The notes beneath the pieces are model-generated. The model had not been told where the DNA came from. It searched no databases and saw nothing but the letters and a program-made list of their open reading frames with translations. A DNA stretch of 64,000 nt, taken from Lucinisca nassula (lineage: Eukaryota > Mollusca > Bivalvia > Lucinida > Lucinidae). Positions within the stretch are counted from its first letter, which is position 1; every line of letters starts with the position of its first letter. Below, piece by piece: positions 55,186-64,000 of the stretch. A program made the translations under genes and the position numbers. The stretch covers positions 213,622,138 through 213,686,137 of the forward strand of contig OY757010.1 in the NCBI GenBank assembly GCA_963580285.1, given 5' to 3'.

Positions 55186-56339
55186 TGACGTCTATAAAAC
55201 TTAGAAAAGGCTTTTCTTAATTTATGCTTTCGATACCCGGATTTAAAATTTTTGGAGTTTACAATTTATACCACGCTGCACTCTGTGGCGTTTAACCCTT
55301 AAATTCCTGTACTCTAAGCAAACAGTGTATACCCTGATCAGACGCCGCGTTCCGTGGCGTTTGATGTGAGTCTACACTGCTTGCCAAGGAAAATGGTGCC
55401 AGTCCATATTCTACATTACGCAACAAGCCTATCTTCACAGCGATAAATTAACGCGTCTAGTTTCTGTTTCCCAAACTGATAAAGTATTGATAGTCACGTG
55501 GACTTTAGCACTGAATAGTTTCTATGACTAGTAACTTCGGATCGACTGACAACCCGACTGACAAACAATCGACACAAAAAATCAGACAACGTCTCTTCGA
55601 GATCTGTCTCTGTCAGAGCACTTAAGGACATATTATATTTATGGTTATGCTGCCCTAATGTGTTTAAGATATTCAAGCGACATTGTCGGTCATTTCTGTA
55701 ATACTGCATCTTGTATGAATTATTTATTAATTCGATCTTCCAAATTGGATTATGAGCAAATGCACTTAAGTCTCCGCAAGATTTATTTCACACCAGTAGA
55801 ACTTTTCACATAAAGATGCTATTCGTGTCTCGAAAGGAACAGTTCTTAAACTAAGTGCCGCAGTCGTAAATAAAAAGCAATTGTTTTGCTTCGCCTTGCC
55901 TTTGTGATCGAGGTTTCAAATGAAGTAATGTTCGCTTTGCACACACGTGAACCTAGACCCTCTGTTTAGGTTTCCATTATGGTCTGGTCGCTTCATGTTT
56001 GTGTTTCTTTGCCTATGGTGTCTTTGATGGGTGGAGTAAGCTAATTGTATCGATTCCTGATCTTTGTTTTACTTCTACTCTGCTGACCTTGATAATCCCC
56101 ATCTCTGCAAACAGTATAAATCCAGATCAGATGGCTCAAGGAGAAGTTTCCTCTTTGAAGATTACAGAAACTTGAGTCTCATGCAATATGAAATCAATAA
56201 CAAAATTGCTTCTCACACTTACAGAAATTTATTAAAGCAAAATCCATTAATACATATATCAAAAACTCACATTTATTTTCTAGTCTCTGAAGATTTTCTA
56301 GAGTCTTAAGAAGTCTTTCAGGCTGTTTCTCCTTATGAA
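55186..56339. other. no gene; H2 hairpins and R piece
   Basis: H2 hairpin at 55,317-55,382 (CTGATCAGACGCCGCG / GGCGTTTGATGTGAGTC), another arm at 56,093-56,133, and an R piece at 55,955-56,080 (CTGGTCGCTTCATGTTTGTG to TGATCTTTGTTTTACTTC). Open frames here are unconvincing. Confidence 0.5.
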
Positions 56340-56611
56340 CATTACGATAACACACCCGTGCGGCATAGTGCATTTTTTTTTTCACATCTCTTTTCTGATG
56401 AAAATCCGTGATATTTTTCTTACAAATACAGCAAACATAGGTTGTGGGTGCTCGTTAGAACCGCCTCATTGAGGCGGTTCTAACAAGTACCCACATCCTG
56501 TGTCTTGGAGTAAAAATAAGAAAAAATAATGTATACCCCATAACCCCCAGTTTTCTCTATAGAAAGTGGGGTATAGAGGGATCTTCTTTCCACGGACGTG
56601 TTCACGTAATG
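56340..56611 (+). mobile_element. B-family MITE, complete
   Basis: Ends CATTACGATAACACACCCG and ACGTGTTCACGTAATG, with A on both flanks. Core GAACCGCCTCATTGAGGCGG intact. Confidence 0.95.
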
Positions 56612-56832
56612 AATAATCTTCTATTTTCTATAGTAAACTATTTTTACGGAAAACCGAGTTAGCAAAAGGCGTATACCCTTGGGTCTGCACTAGTTACCTA
56701 TGCCCCTTTAACTGCCCCTGTATCATCAATTCCTTGGATCACACCAGAAATAAGGAGAAAGATTCGGACAAGAAATAAGATTCCTGCAAAGGCAAAAAAG
56801 TTGGGAAGTGGTCCGGGCAAAATTTGAAAACT

Positions 56833-57109
56833 CGTTACGATAACACACCCGTAAGTCATAATGCATTGTTTTTACATCTCCTTTAATCGTCGATTTTCTC
56901 ATCATTTTATATTATTCTTCTTTATACTCTAAACATAGATTGTGGGTGCTCGTTAGAACCGCCTCATTGAGGCGGTTCTAACGAGTACCCACAACATATG
57001 TTTATTAGCAGAAATAAGGAAAATTATGTTTACCCCCATAAACCCCAGTTTTCTCTATATAAAGTGGGGTGTAAGAGGGTGTTCATTTCACGGACTTGTT
57101 AGCGTGATG
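56833..57109 (+). mobile_element. B-family MITE, complete
   Basis: Ends CGTTACGATAACACACCCG and CACGGACTTGTTAGCGTGATG, with T on both flanks. Near-perfect palindrome. It abuts the LINE remnant. Confidence 0.95.
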
Positions 57110-57112
57110 TTG

Positions 57113-58425
57113 AAACGAGAAATTAAAAATGACATCAAAAGTCAGCATGATCTGTGTGTGAATAACTTGGTAGGTGATGTAAAGGTAAGCCCTAGAGACT
57201 TCTACACAAATATCAATATCCAGAAGAAAGACAGGCAAGGTATTGCACCGCTTAACAAAAGAGAGATGGGGCGGGGTTGCTGAATCGGACTCTGAAAGGG
57301 CAGAGGAATTAGTTGGTCAATTCAATGATGCGTTTAATAAAACTGTGTTCATCGAGGTTCCATTGACTGAAAGATCGGCTCCTCTCAAGGATAATGTTGT
57401 TGTATCATCGGCGGGAGGGATCAAGTAACTAAAAGGCTTAAACCCGTCTAAAGCTTTAGGACCTGATGAGCTTCATCCTAGAGCCCTGAATGAGTAAGGA
57501 CAAATTTTAGCACACCTGTTCCAACAATCTCTCGATACGGGTCAAATCCCCAAAGAATGACTCCTAGCGAACATTTGCCCACTTTTCGAAAAAAAAAAGA
57601 AGATTAAAAAAGGAGACAGGGCTCTTGCTCGTAATTATCGCCCAGTGTGACTGGCCTGTGTTCTCTGTAAATCGCTTGAAAACATAGTCTGCTCAAACAT
57701 CATAGTCCACTTGGATGAACATAAACTTTTGTCAGACAGACAACATTCATTTAGGAAAAGGCATACTTGCGAAACGGTTATTAATGATTGGGCAAAAATC
57801 TTGAACAAGGAGGGCAGGTGGACACATTTAATTTGGACTTTTTACACCCCACCTCATGAACTACTTAAATCCAAATTATCTGGTTATGGAATTGGAGGGA
57901 GGTGGGCTCAGATGCATAGAAAACAGAAAACAGCGTGTTGTTGTTAATGGTAAATCTTCAGAATGGGCGCCAGTTTTATATGGGGGACTTTTCTTGGTCC
58001 GCCCAATCTTGGAATATGGTAGTTGCATCTGGGACCCAAGTGGAGTGGTCCTTAATGAAGAAATTGGAAAAGTTCAGAACAGAGCTGTTAGATTTGTAAC
58101 AAGCAATTACTGCTTTGAAACTGGAAGCATGACTGGAATTCAGGGAAATTTAAGATTGGAGTCACTCAAGAAAAAGAGAAGAGACAGTAGGCTCATACTC
58201 TTTTACAAAGGTCTATTGGGTGCTGTCAGCATTCCAACAGATGGCCGTGTTCCCCGAGCTAGGCACTGTTGAAAGCACCATCCAATGGAGTTTCAGACCC
58301 GACATTTATAAAGAATCGTTCTTCCCCCGAACCAATAGAGAGTGTAATGCCCTTCCCGATTCAGCTGAAGGTGTTGTGGATTGTGTAGCTAAGTTTACCT
58401 CTTTGGTTAGAGCTAGGGACTAACT
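57113..58425 (+). pseudogene. non-LTR retrotransposon remnant lacking the RT palm
   Basis: Decayed reverse-transcriptase gene of the jockey/CR1-like type. The N-terminal part reads KVSPRDFYTNINIQKKD, then a region with SKALGPDELHPRAL and ARNYRPV followed by a stop where a Ser is expected. LDEHKLLSDRQHSFRKRHTC and INDWAKILNKEGR follow, then a shifted segment with PPHELLKSKL and GYGIGG. The protein then jumps from VVVNGKSSEWAPVLYGG to RPILEYGSCIWDPSGVV, so the block with the YADD catalytic box is deleted. The C-terminal domain (RAVRFVTSNYCF, RRDSRLILFYKGL) runs to 58,423. Several frameshifts and stops. Unrelated in sequence to the LINE at 32.7 kb. Clade call from memory. Confidence 0.88.
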
Positions 58426-58633
58426 TCCCATATCACAGGTCCTGGTTTATGAATGTCATTTGACGTGTTACCAGGAACAATTCTAATTCTGAACGGGTTT
58501 CCAGGTTTGAATGGGTTATGGTTAATCGTAGAATTTAGTTGTGAGCCTGTCACCAGGTGGTCCTTCTCCTTTGGTCACTCTAGATCCAATATGATGTACG
58601 TGAAATATTTTGAAGGGCCATAATAAGCTAAAC
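58426..58633. other. possible LINE 3' region
   Basis: Follows the stop of the LINE C-terminal domain. No further feature recognised. Confidence 0.35.
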
Positions 58634-58684
58634 TTACTGTCGAACCTCATTGTCTCGAGCACCGATATATTGTTTACCAAGACC
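58634..58684. mobile_element. P-family MITE left end, interrupted by B
   Basis: ACTGTCGAACCTCATTGTCTC, GAGCACCGATATATTGTTTACC and GACCC follow P order. The rest is displaced by the B insertion. A degenerate P core is at 59,095-59,140 (GGTTGCCTCGGTGAAGCG). Confidence 0.6.
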
Positions 58685-58964
58685 CATCACGTTAACAAGT
58701 CCGTGAAAGGAACACCCTCCTAAACCCCACATTATATAGAGAGAGCTGGGGTTTATGAGGTATACATTATTTTTCTTATTTCTGCTCCAAGACATAGGCT
58801 GCGGGTGTTCGTTGGAACCGCCTGATTGAGGCAGTTCTAACGAGTACACGCAACCTATGTTTGCAGTGCACATAAGGAATCTTTTACAGATTTTCATCAC
58901 AAATTTAGCCAATTTGGAGAAGTGAAAAGAACGCACTATGTCGCACGGATATTTTATCGTAATG
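58685..58964 (-). mobile_element. B-family MITE, complete
   Basis: Ends CATCACGTTAACAAGTCCGTG and TTTTATCGTAATG, with CC on both flanks. The core has mismatches in both arms (GGAACCGCCTGATTGAGGC). Confidence 0.92.
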
Positions 58965-59698
58965 CCATTCAAACTCGTTTTGAAGTCCATAAAGAATTCT
59001 TCCAATAACTTGAGATAACAAAACAGTCATGAAAATCTAGGGAGAGCTTGCATAATTATTTTATTTCGACAAAGTTGTGTGTAGACATTTGGGTTGCCTC
59101 GGTGAAGCGATACTTATGAGTTTACACAGCATACCTTGTTTAATAGTAGCCGGAAAATGAAATATGTCCCTAATTTTTTCTCATTTAGCTCTTAACTTTG
59201 CCCTATTATTTACACAAAGCGGCCTAAATTTACCCCAAGATGGACCAACTACATTTTTATCAGTTACCCCATATACTTGTTGCAATGCAACACCCTGATC
59301 TGATTATGCTACCTCAGGACAAGTGAGCTTTATCAGGTCAGCGTGACATTGCATACTGGAAAATTTGTAGAAATGTTATCATGGAAAAATTACTTGAAAT
59401 ATATCATAGAAATTAAAATACGGTCAGGTGACACTAAATATTTCGATTGACTATTGCGCGCCGGAATGTGTGGACGCACTAAGGACAATTGATAACTGAT
59501 AACAAATTGAATATTTCAAGAGTACACAAGGGTATAAACTGATAAATAGAATACCAAATGCGTGTCATTTGATTATTAATTTTACCAGGCTCAGCTTCGA
59601 GAACGCGTGTTGAATCGTTCGGCAATACAAGCGTTCTCGAAGCCTGGTCTAATAAACTTGATCTGAAGAGACGCGAACCAGTCATTCTATATATCGCG
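58965..59698. other. no gene recognised
   Basis: Contains the degenerate P core and, at 59,586-59,650, the inverted words CCAGGCTCAGCTTCGAGAAC / GTTCTCGAAGCCTGG. No coding signal. Confidence 0.5.
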
Positions 59699-59711
59699 AA
59701 CAATTTAATAG

Positions 59712-59945
59712 GGGGGGGGGGGGGGGTTGGTGTTTTACGGCCCTTTCAAGATTATTTCACTCATATCGAGCCGATCGTTAATCAGAGGTGGGCGAAAACC
59801 GGAGTACCCGGAGAAAAACCACCTGACCTTCCGTTGCAGAACTTGGCGTCTCACACGTGGCCCGAGCGAGGCTCGAACCTACGGCGGTGAGAGACCTAAT
59901 GACTAAGAGTCAGCGCTCTTATCCACTAGGCCACGGAGGCCCGTT
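59712..59945 (-). mobile_element. tRNA-derived SINE (T) with 13-bp target duplication
   Basis: Flanked by AACAATTTAATAG at 59,699-59,711 and 59,946-59,958. Read on the minus strand, the head has an A box (TGGCCTAGTGG) and a B box (GGTTCGAGCC) about 45 bases apart, within a tRNA-like GGGCCTCCG... start. A body follows with GGTTTTTCTCCGGGTACTCC and a tail that is a G/C homopolymer on this strand. Resembles V-SINE-like elements described in molluscs (from memory). Confidence 0.92.
59869..59942 (-). promoter_or_regulatory. internal RNA polymerase III promoter of the SINE
   Basis: A box TGGCCTAGTGG (complement of about 59,925-59,935) and B box GGTTCGAGCC (complement of about 59,872-59,881), with near-consensus matches to tRNA-gene promoters. 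Confidence 0.8.
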
Positions 59946-59958
59946 AACAATTTAATAG

Positions 59959-60237
59959 ACCTGAGAGTGTTCGACCTATTAGATTTCGACTCTAATCCCT
60001 TTCTATTGAGTTGGACATCACGGAACCGTGTCACATTATGAGAAAAAAATTATAACTCACCTGTTCGGAGGTATCCTTGAATAATTGATGTCGACATTTG
60101 AATGAAGGGCATTGTCGCTCGTTTTGTCTGCTATGTTGATCAGCGAACTACTACAAAACAAAAAACAGAAGAGAACTCAGTGATCAGGAATCGATAGAAA
60201 TACCTTACCTATGCCATCCAATACTCTTGAAAGGCAA
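59959..60237. other. no gene recognised
   Basis: No recognised feature. Confidence 0.35.
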
Positions 60238-60640
60238 ACATTACAGTAACACATCCGTGTGACCATTACGCAAACACGCCTATACAAATACATTGCCACC
60301 TTTATCGCCAAAAAAATGAAAATTTCATGATGAAAAAATGTGATATTTTTCTTATTTCTGCTCTAAAATATAGATTGTGGGTACTCGTTAGAACCGCCTC
60401 GATGAAAATATAATCTAAAATATAGATTGTGGGTACTCGTTAGAACCGCCTCGATGAGGCGGTTCTAACGAGTGCCAGAATCTATATTTTGAGCAGAAAT
60501 AAGAAAAATAAGGTATACACCGGAAACCCCAGCTTTACTATATAAAAGTGGGGTTCAAGGGGGTCGAAATTATATAGGCGTGTTTTCTTGATGATAGTGC
60601 ATTCTTTCGTATCTCCAAAATGGCTACTTTTCCGATGTAA
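60238..60640 (+). mobile_element. B-family MITE split by an A element
   Basis: The left end CATTACAGTAACACATCCG and GTGTGAC stops at 60,263. B sequence resumes at 60,594 with ATAGTGCATTC and CTCCAAAATGGCTACTTTTC. The right half is lost. Confidence 0.85.
60264..60593 (+). mobile_element. A-family MITE nested in B
   Basis: Ends CATTACGCAAACACGCC and GGCGTGTTTTCTTGATG. The host B sequence joins as GTGAC / ATAGTGC without duplicated bases. A partial extra left core arm (GAACCGCCTCGATGAAAATA) precedes the full hairpin. Confidence 0.92.
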
Positions 60641-60645
60641 AGTTT

Positions 60646-60966
60646 GAACCCCGATTAGCCAAAAACAGAGTTTCTAACCCAACCAAATATTTATCTTTAT
60701 GTTTGGATCTAGTTTGAAACGTTCAAACTTGGGGTATAAGTTAACAGTTCGACCACTAATGAGCTTACCAAAAGCTAACGATGCTTGAAACGACTAGCCC
60801 TGGAGTGAAGCCGAATGCATATATTTGGTGCCGATGGATTCAAAGAAGCATTTAGACGAACCATAAATTGTGCATTTGATGTTTACCTCATCGGGGTAAT
60901 ACAGGCGGAAAACCTTCATCATTGGTTATCATTATGGTTACCGTTGAGAATGCCCATGTTGTATAA
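60646..60966. repeat. duplicated segment W, copy 1 (empty site)
   Basis: Homologous to 61,453-61,998. It contains a single TTAA at GGGTATAAGTTAACAG, where copy 2 carries an M element. Confidence 0.9.
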
Positions 60967-60974
60967 TAATAATT

Positions 60975-61214
60975 GAGTCAGCACATGACAAAACCTACAA
61001 TAAGACATGTGCGTCCAACGAAGACTCATATCAGCCTGCGCATCCGCCCAGTCTGATCAGAGTCTTCGTTGTGCGCTCGAAGGATAGCTAATAGCCCAAT
61101 GTTCATTCATGCAGTAAGAGAAGATTCTGGTGAGACTATGTGGATGCGCAGGCTGATCTGATTCTTCACCGGGCGCAAATGTCTTATTATAGGTTTTGTC
61201 GTGCGCTGGCTCAT
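60975..61214. mobile_element. N-family MITE, complete
   Basis: Inverted ends of about 35 bp: GAGTCAGCACATGACAAAAC, CTACAATAAGACATGTGCG / CGCAAATGTCTTATTATAGG, TTTTGTCGTGCGCTGGCTC. Inside, CGAAGACTCATATCAGCC and CTGATCAGAGTCTTCG form a further hairpin. Confidence 0.85.
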
Positions 61215-61452
61215 ATATTAAACCGGTTGCCCGGTCCCCAGACTTCACCCTCACCTTCAGCCGCGGTTTACACAATGTACATGACTATTTAGCTACTATG
61301 GAGATCTCCTAGCTCATCGAACAAAACTAAAAATCATCGAATTAGACAAGGCAATGATGAGGACCTGACAGTTACAACGCGTTAGGTCACTTGGAGATCC
61401 CTTGGGCGTCAGCAAAACCAATGGGCACTGGACCCAAAGAACACCACCAGCC

Positions 61453-61998
61453 TGAACCCCGCTTAGCCAAGAAACAGAGTTGCCAACCCCAACCAACCAA
61501 ATATTTATCTTTTTGTTTGGACCTAGTTTGAAACGTTCAAATTTGGGGTAAAAGTTAACCCTTGTTCTGCTGAGCCCAGATATGCCTTTTCTTTGAAACA
61601 ATGTAGATCCAGATCAGATGGCTTCTGAAGAAGCCATCTGATCAGGATCTACATTGTTTGTCATTCAGATTGTGAATTTGTTGTAATAATTTGCTACAGG
61701 TAATCTAGCTGGTTGATAATCGGTAGTGGGTGTGGCATATATGAATATTCAGCAGGACAAGGGTTAACATTTTGACCACTAACGAGCTTACTGAAAACTA
61801 ACGATGCTTGAAACAGCTGGGCTCTGGAGTGAAGAATTGGGTGCCGATGGATTCAAAGAAGCATTTAGACGAACCATAAATTGTGCATTTGATGTTCATC
61901 TCATCGAAGTAAAACGGGCTGATAACCTTCAACATTGGTTATCATTAGGTTATCTTTGAGACGATGACTGATCACGATAGAATGCCCATGTTGCACAA
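61453..61998. repeat. duplicated segment W, copy 2 (occupied site)
   Basis: From CCCCGCTTAGCCAAGAAACAG to GCCCATGTTGCACAA, interrupted by M at 61,559-61,763. Confidence 0.9.
61559..61763. mobile_element. M-family MITE with TTAA duplication
   Basis: Ends CCCTTGTTCTGCTGA and TCAGCAGGACAAGGG, flanked by TTAA on both sides (61,555-61,558 and 61,764-61,767). An internal 58-bp hairpin pairs AATGTAGATCCAGATCAGAT with its complement. TTAA with CCC-starting ends is the piggyBac hallmark. Confidence 0.95.
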
Positions 61999-62276
61999 TA
62001 TTACGCAAACACGCCTATACAAATACATTGCCACCTTTATCGCCGAAAAAATGAAGATTTTATGATGAAAAATATGATATTTTTCTTATTTCTGCTCAAA
62101 TATAGATTGTGTGCACTCGTTAGAACCGCCTCATTGAGGCGGTTCTAACGAGTACCCACAATCTATATTTTAGAGCAGAAATAAGAAAAGTAAGGTATAC
62201 CCCCGGAAACCCCTATTTTACTATATAAAAGTAGGGTTCAAGGGGGTCAAAATTATATAGGCGTCTTTTCGTGATG
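61999..62276 (+). mobile_element. A-family MITE, complete
   Basis: Ends TATTACGCAAACACGCC and GGCGTCTTTTCGTGATG. Core GTTAGAACCGCCTCATTGAG / complement intact, with GTGCACTCG on the left versus GAGTACCC on the right. Confidence 0.93.
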
Positions 62277-62295
62277 TAATATACTACTCGAAAGA

Positions 62296-62488
62296 CAGTG
62301 AACATCCACTATTACGACAACCAAAAATTAAAACTAATTCTTGTTTAAGAGTTTATTTGAGAGGGTGTAGTTATTCTTTCTGCGTTTTCTGCATACAGTG
62401 TCCTCTGATCAAAGACCACCTTTGGGACTGTTCAAAAGTGGTCTTGAGGAACAGTCCTAAAGGTGGTCGAAATAAAGGAATTTTACTG
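62296..62488. mobile_element. Q-family MITE, copy 3, diverged
   Basis: Left CAGTGAACATCCACTATTAC, right GGAATTTTACTG before TA. Inner CAAAAGTGGTCTTGAGGAAC lost part of the palindrome. Confidence 0.75.
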
Positions 62489-63240
62489 TATATCAATACG
62501 GCATGTCTTTAGTACACAGTCCTATTATTCTATGGGAGGCACCATGATCTTGTAATCCGTACAGTGTGGCCATTTCCAGAATTATTTCTGATATGTTTGC
62601 CAATGGAAAGCCATGGGAAGACTTCCAAAATCTCGGACATACCCTTCTCGGCATTTACACCATTTCTTCGTTCGGGTCGATGGGCATGGTGGGCAAAACT
62701 TGCTTACCAAGTAATGCTTACTATCCGCGAACGCCTGATTACACTCTTCTGTAGTCCATGTCTGTTGATCTGAACATTGATATTTGCCATTTTGTCTATG
62801 GACTAATGATTCTGGATTAACGCTTTGGTACTACGACCTAAACTACTTACAAGCATAAATGTTTGTTGGACCTGCCTCAAGGAAGCAGTTATAACGAGTA
62901 CAAACAATCCATGTTCTTGAGTAACATTAAACAAGATCTGTCCTCAGACACTCTAGCTCCCCACAAAATGTGTCTGAATCTGTGACCTTTGGGTCATGGT
63001 CAGGGGTACCAACTTCGCTGAATGAACAACGTCGCGGATGCTAACGCAGACTCCAAGTCCGACGCCGAACTCGTACGCCGCCTCAGTTAATGCAATAGTT
63101 TTTGTCGGCCATCGTCCAGGCGATCTATCAAAGTATGTGCGTTGGATGCATATTTGTCGTTGTTTATCAAATTGTTTCAATTATATTGACGTCATTATCT
63201 GATGAAAAGCAAAACGCGACACTAGAAATGCATTTACGTA
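62489..63240. other. possible exon pieces; core remnant
   Basis: At 62,867-62,925 a worn A/B core (GTTGGACCTGCCTCAAGG / ATAACGAGTAC). Open frames 62,566-62,754 (+) and 62,953-63,180 (-) lie outside known repeats, but no domain is recognised and no splice sites were confirmed. Confidence 0.35.
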
Positions 63241-63415
63241 CTTTCACTTAAAGCACACGTGGAGAAGCTTTGATACTCCAAACCACAGGGGCCAGTTTCA
63301 AGCTTTTTGAGAGGAAAAATGTACTATCCGACAATAATATGGACAAGGGCACCATCGGGAAAATATGACCAATCGCGAATAAAGTTGTGTAGCTCTGGCA
63401 GTTTGTAACACACAA

Positions 63416-64000
63416 GTCAAAACTCTTGTCACACATGTAGATAACACATTTATGTATACAATAGTTTCAATAAAAACTTGTAAATACTACTCCAAAACTT
63501 GAAAACACTAATAATTATGACATCTCCTGGCTCTGGCAGCATTTTTTTTGTTATTTACAGAACAGAAGTAAATAAATCATGATGTAATAAAATTAGGTTA
63601 ATTTTCATTTGTCAATTTGCATTGTTGAGATTTTAACCAATGAAATCTCTCCTTTCTAAGGGCTCCAAAACGAATGGCTGCCAGAGCCAGGAGATGTCAA
63701 AATTATTATTGTTTTCAAGATTTGGAGTAGTATTTACACGTTTTAATTGAAATTATGGACACAGATGATTGGTATTGGTGAAAATTCTGGGCATGGATAT
63801 AAATTTTCTTTGCGTTGTGCACTGGAAAACTTTGGAAGCTCTTGGGAAGAGAGCAGACAGGCTTAGCTACACGCTGTCATTTTTCAGCGATTCTGGAGAT
63901 TATGTATGGCGTTGCTCCATACCGTGATGACTAGATTAGACATAGCAGGCACTTTTGTATACATAAATGTGTTATCTACATGTGTGACAAGAATTTTGAC
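63416..64000. repeat. large inverted repeat reaching the window edge
   Basis: Left arm 63,416-63,542 (CTTGTCACACATGTAGATAA, ATGACATCTCCTGGCTCTGG) pairs with right arm 63,675-63,760 plus 63,951-64,000. The right arm has about 190 extra bases (63,761-63,950). The spacer 63,543-63,674 is AT-rich. Could be a foldback transposon or an inverted duplication. Confidence 0.8.

Noticed and set aside
59869..59942. Functional tRNA gene
   Set aside because: The boxes are good but the arms do not form a full cloverleaf, and the sequence continues into a SINE body with target duplications.

Overview
The window is animal nuclear DNA. It is gene-poor, intron-bearing and AT-rich, and it is packed with short non-autonomous transposons, tandem satellites and decayed LINEs. 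Several repeat types (satellite-bearing AGCTCACCT elements, GATCAGACG hairpins, CAAA-tailed retroposons, a tRNA-headed SINE) look like those of bivalve molluscs. That assignment rests on remembered resemblance and is an inference. No bacterial, organellar or viral gene was recognised.

The only convincing host gene is a minus-strand exon at about 1.99-3.55 kb encoding a Ser-rich ankyrin-repeat protein. Everything else with coding character is transposon debris: a mariner helix-turn-helix fragment (0.33-0.53 kb), a frameshifted LINE with reverse transcriptase and a C-terminal zinc finger (32.7-35.55 kb), and a second LINE that lacks its catalytic palm (57.1-58.4 kb).

The dominant component is a pair of related miniature elements, here called A (about 27 copies or pieces) and B (about 20). 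Both begin CATYACG and end CGTRATG and carry a long central palindrome (GTACTCGTTAGAACCGCCTC and its complement). They occur from base 1 to 62.9 kb, often nested or recombined. The same palindrome, with paired base changes, also lies inside elements whose ends are unrelated: a TA-flanked pogo-like MITE (P; 40.0, 42.4 and 43.9 kb) and a further hairpin (20.3 kb). Other families are a TTAA-flanked MITE (M; 9.4, 10.4, 61.6 kb), a second TTAA-type MITE (G; 10.2, 15.3 kb), a TA-flanked MITE (Q; 17.6, 30.2, 62.3 kb), MITE N (10.6, 61.0 kb), a CAAA-tailed retroposon (S; eight copies), a tRNA-derived SINE (T; 59.7 kb) and a longer repeat R (6.5, 37-45, 52-56 kb).

Layout: 0-5 kb mariner fragment, S copy, ankyrin exon, A elements; 5-11 kb foldback, R, microsatellites, M and G MITEs; 11-15 kb dense A/B clusters; 15-20.7 kb G, S, GCG-rich repeat, foldbacks, Q, B and a satellite; 21.5-28.2 kb three satellite regions, including a 3.6-kb composite element with three successive arrays; 28-32.5 kb A/B, S, Q; 32.7-35.55 kb LINE split by a hammerhead-ribozyme element; 36-45.5 kb two tandem segmental duplications rich in R and P; 47-55 kb a recent duplication arranged X-Y-X with Y again 6.7 kb away, plus two satellite regions; 56-59 kb B elements and the second LINE; 60-62.5 kb duplicated segment with an M insertion and its empty site; 63.2-64 kb a large inverted repeat running to the window edge.

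The most notable find is a 658-bp insertion in the first LINE. It has two 281-bp direct repeats, each with a complete minus-strand hammerhead ribozyme 383 bp apart, flanked by a 4-bp CAAA target duplication. This is the architecture of an animal retrozyme or Penelope-type non-autonomous element. The second is the hairpin core shared by transposon families with different ends.
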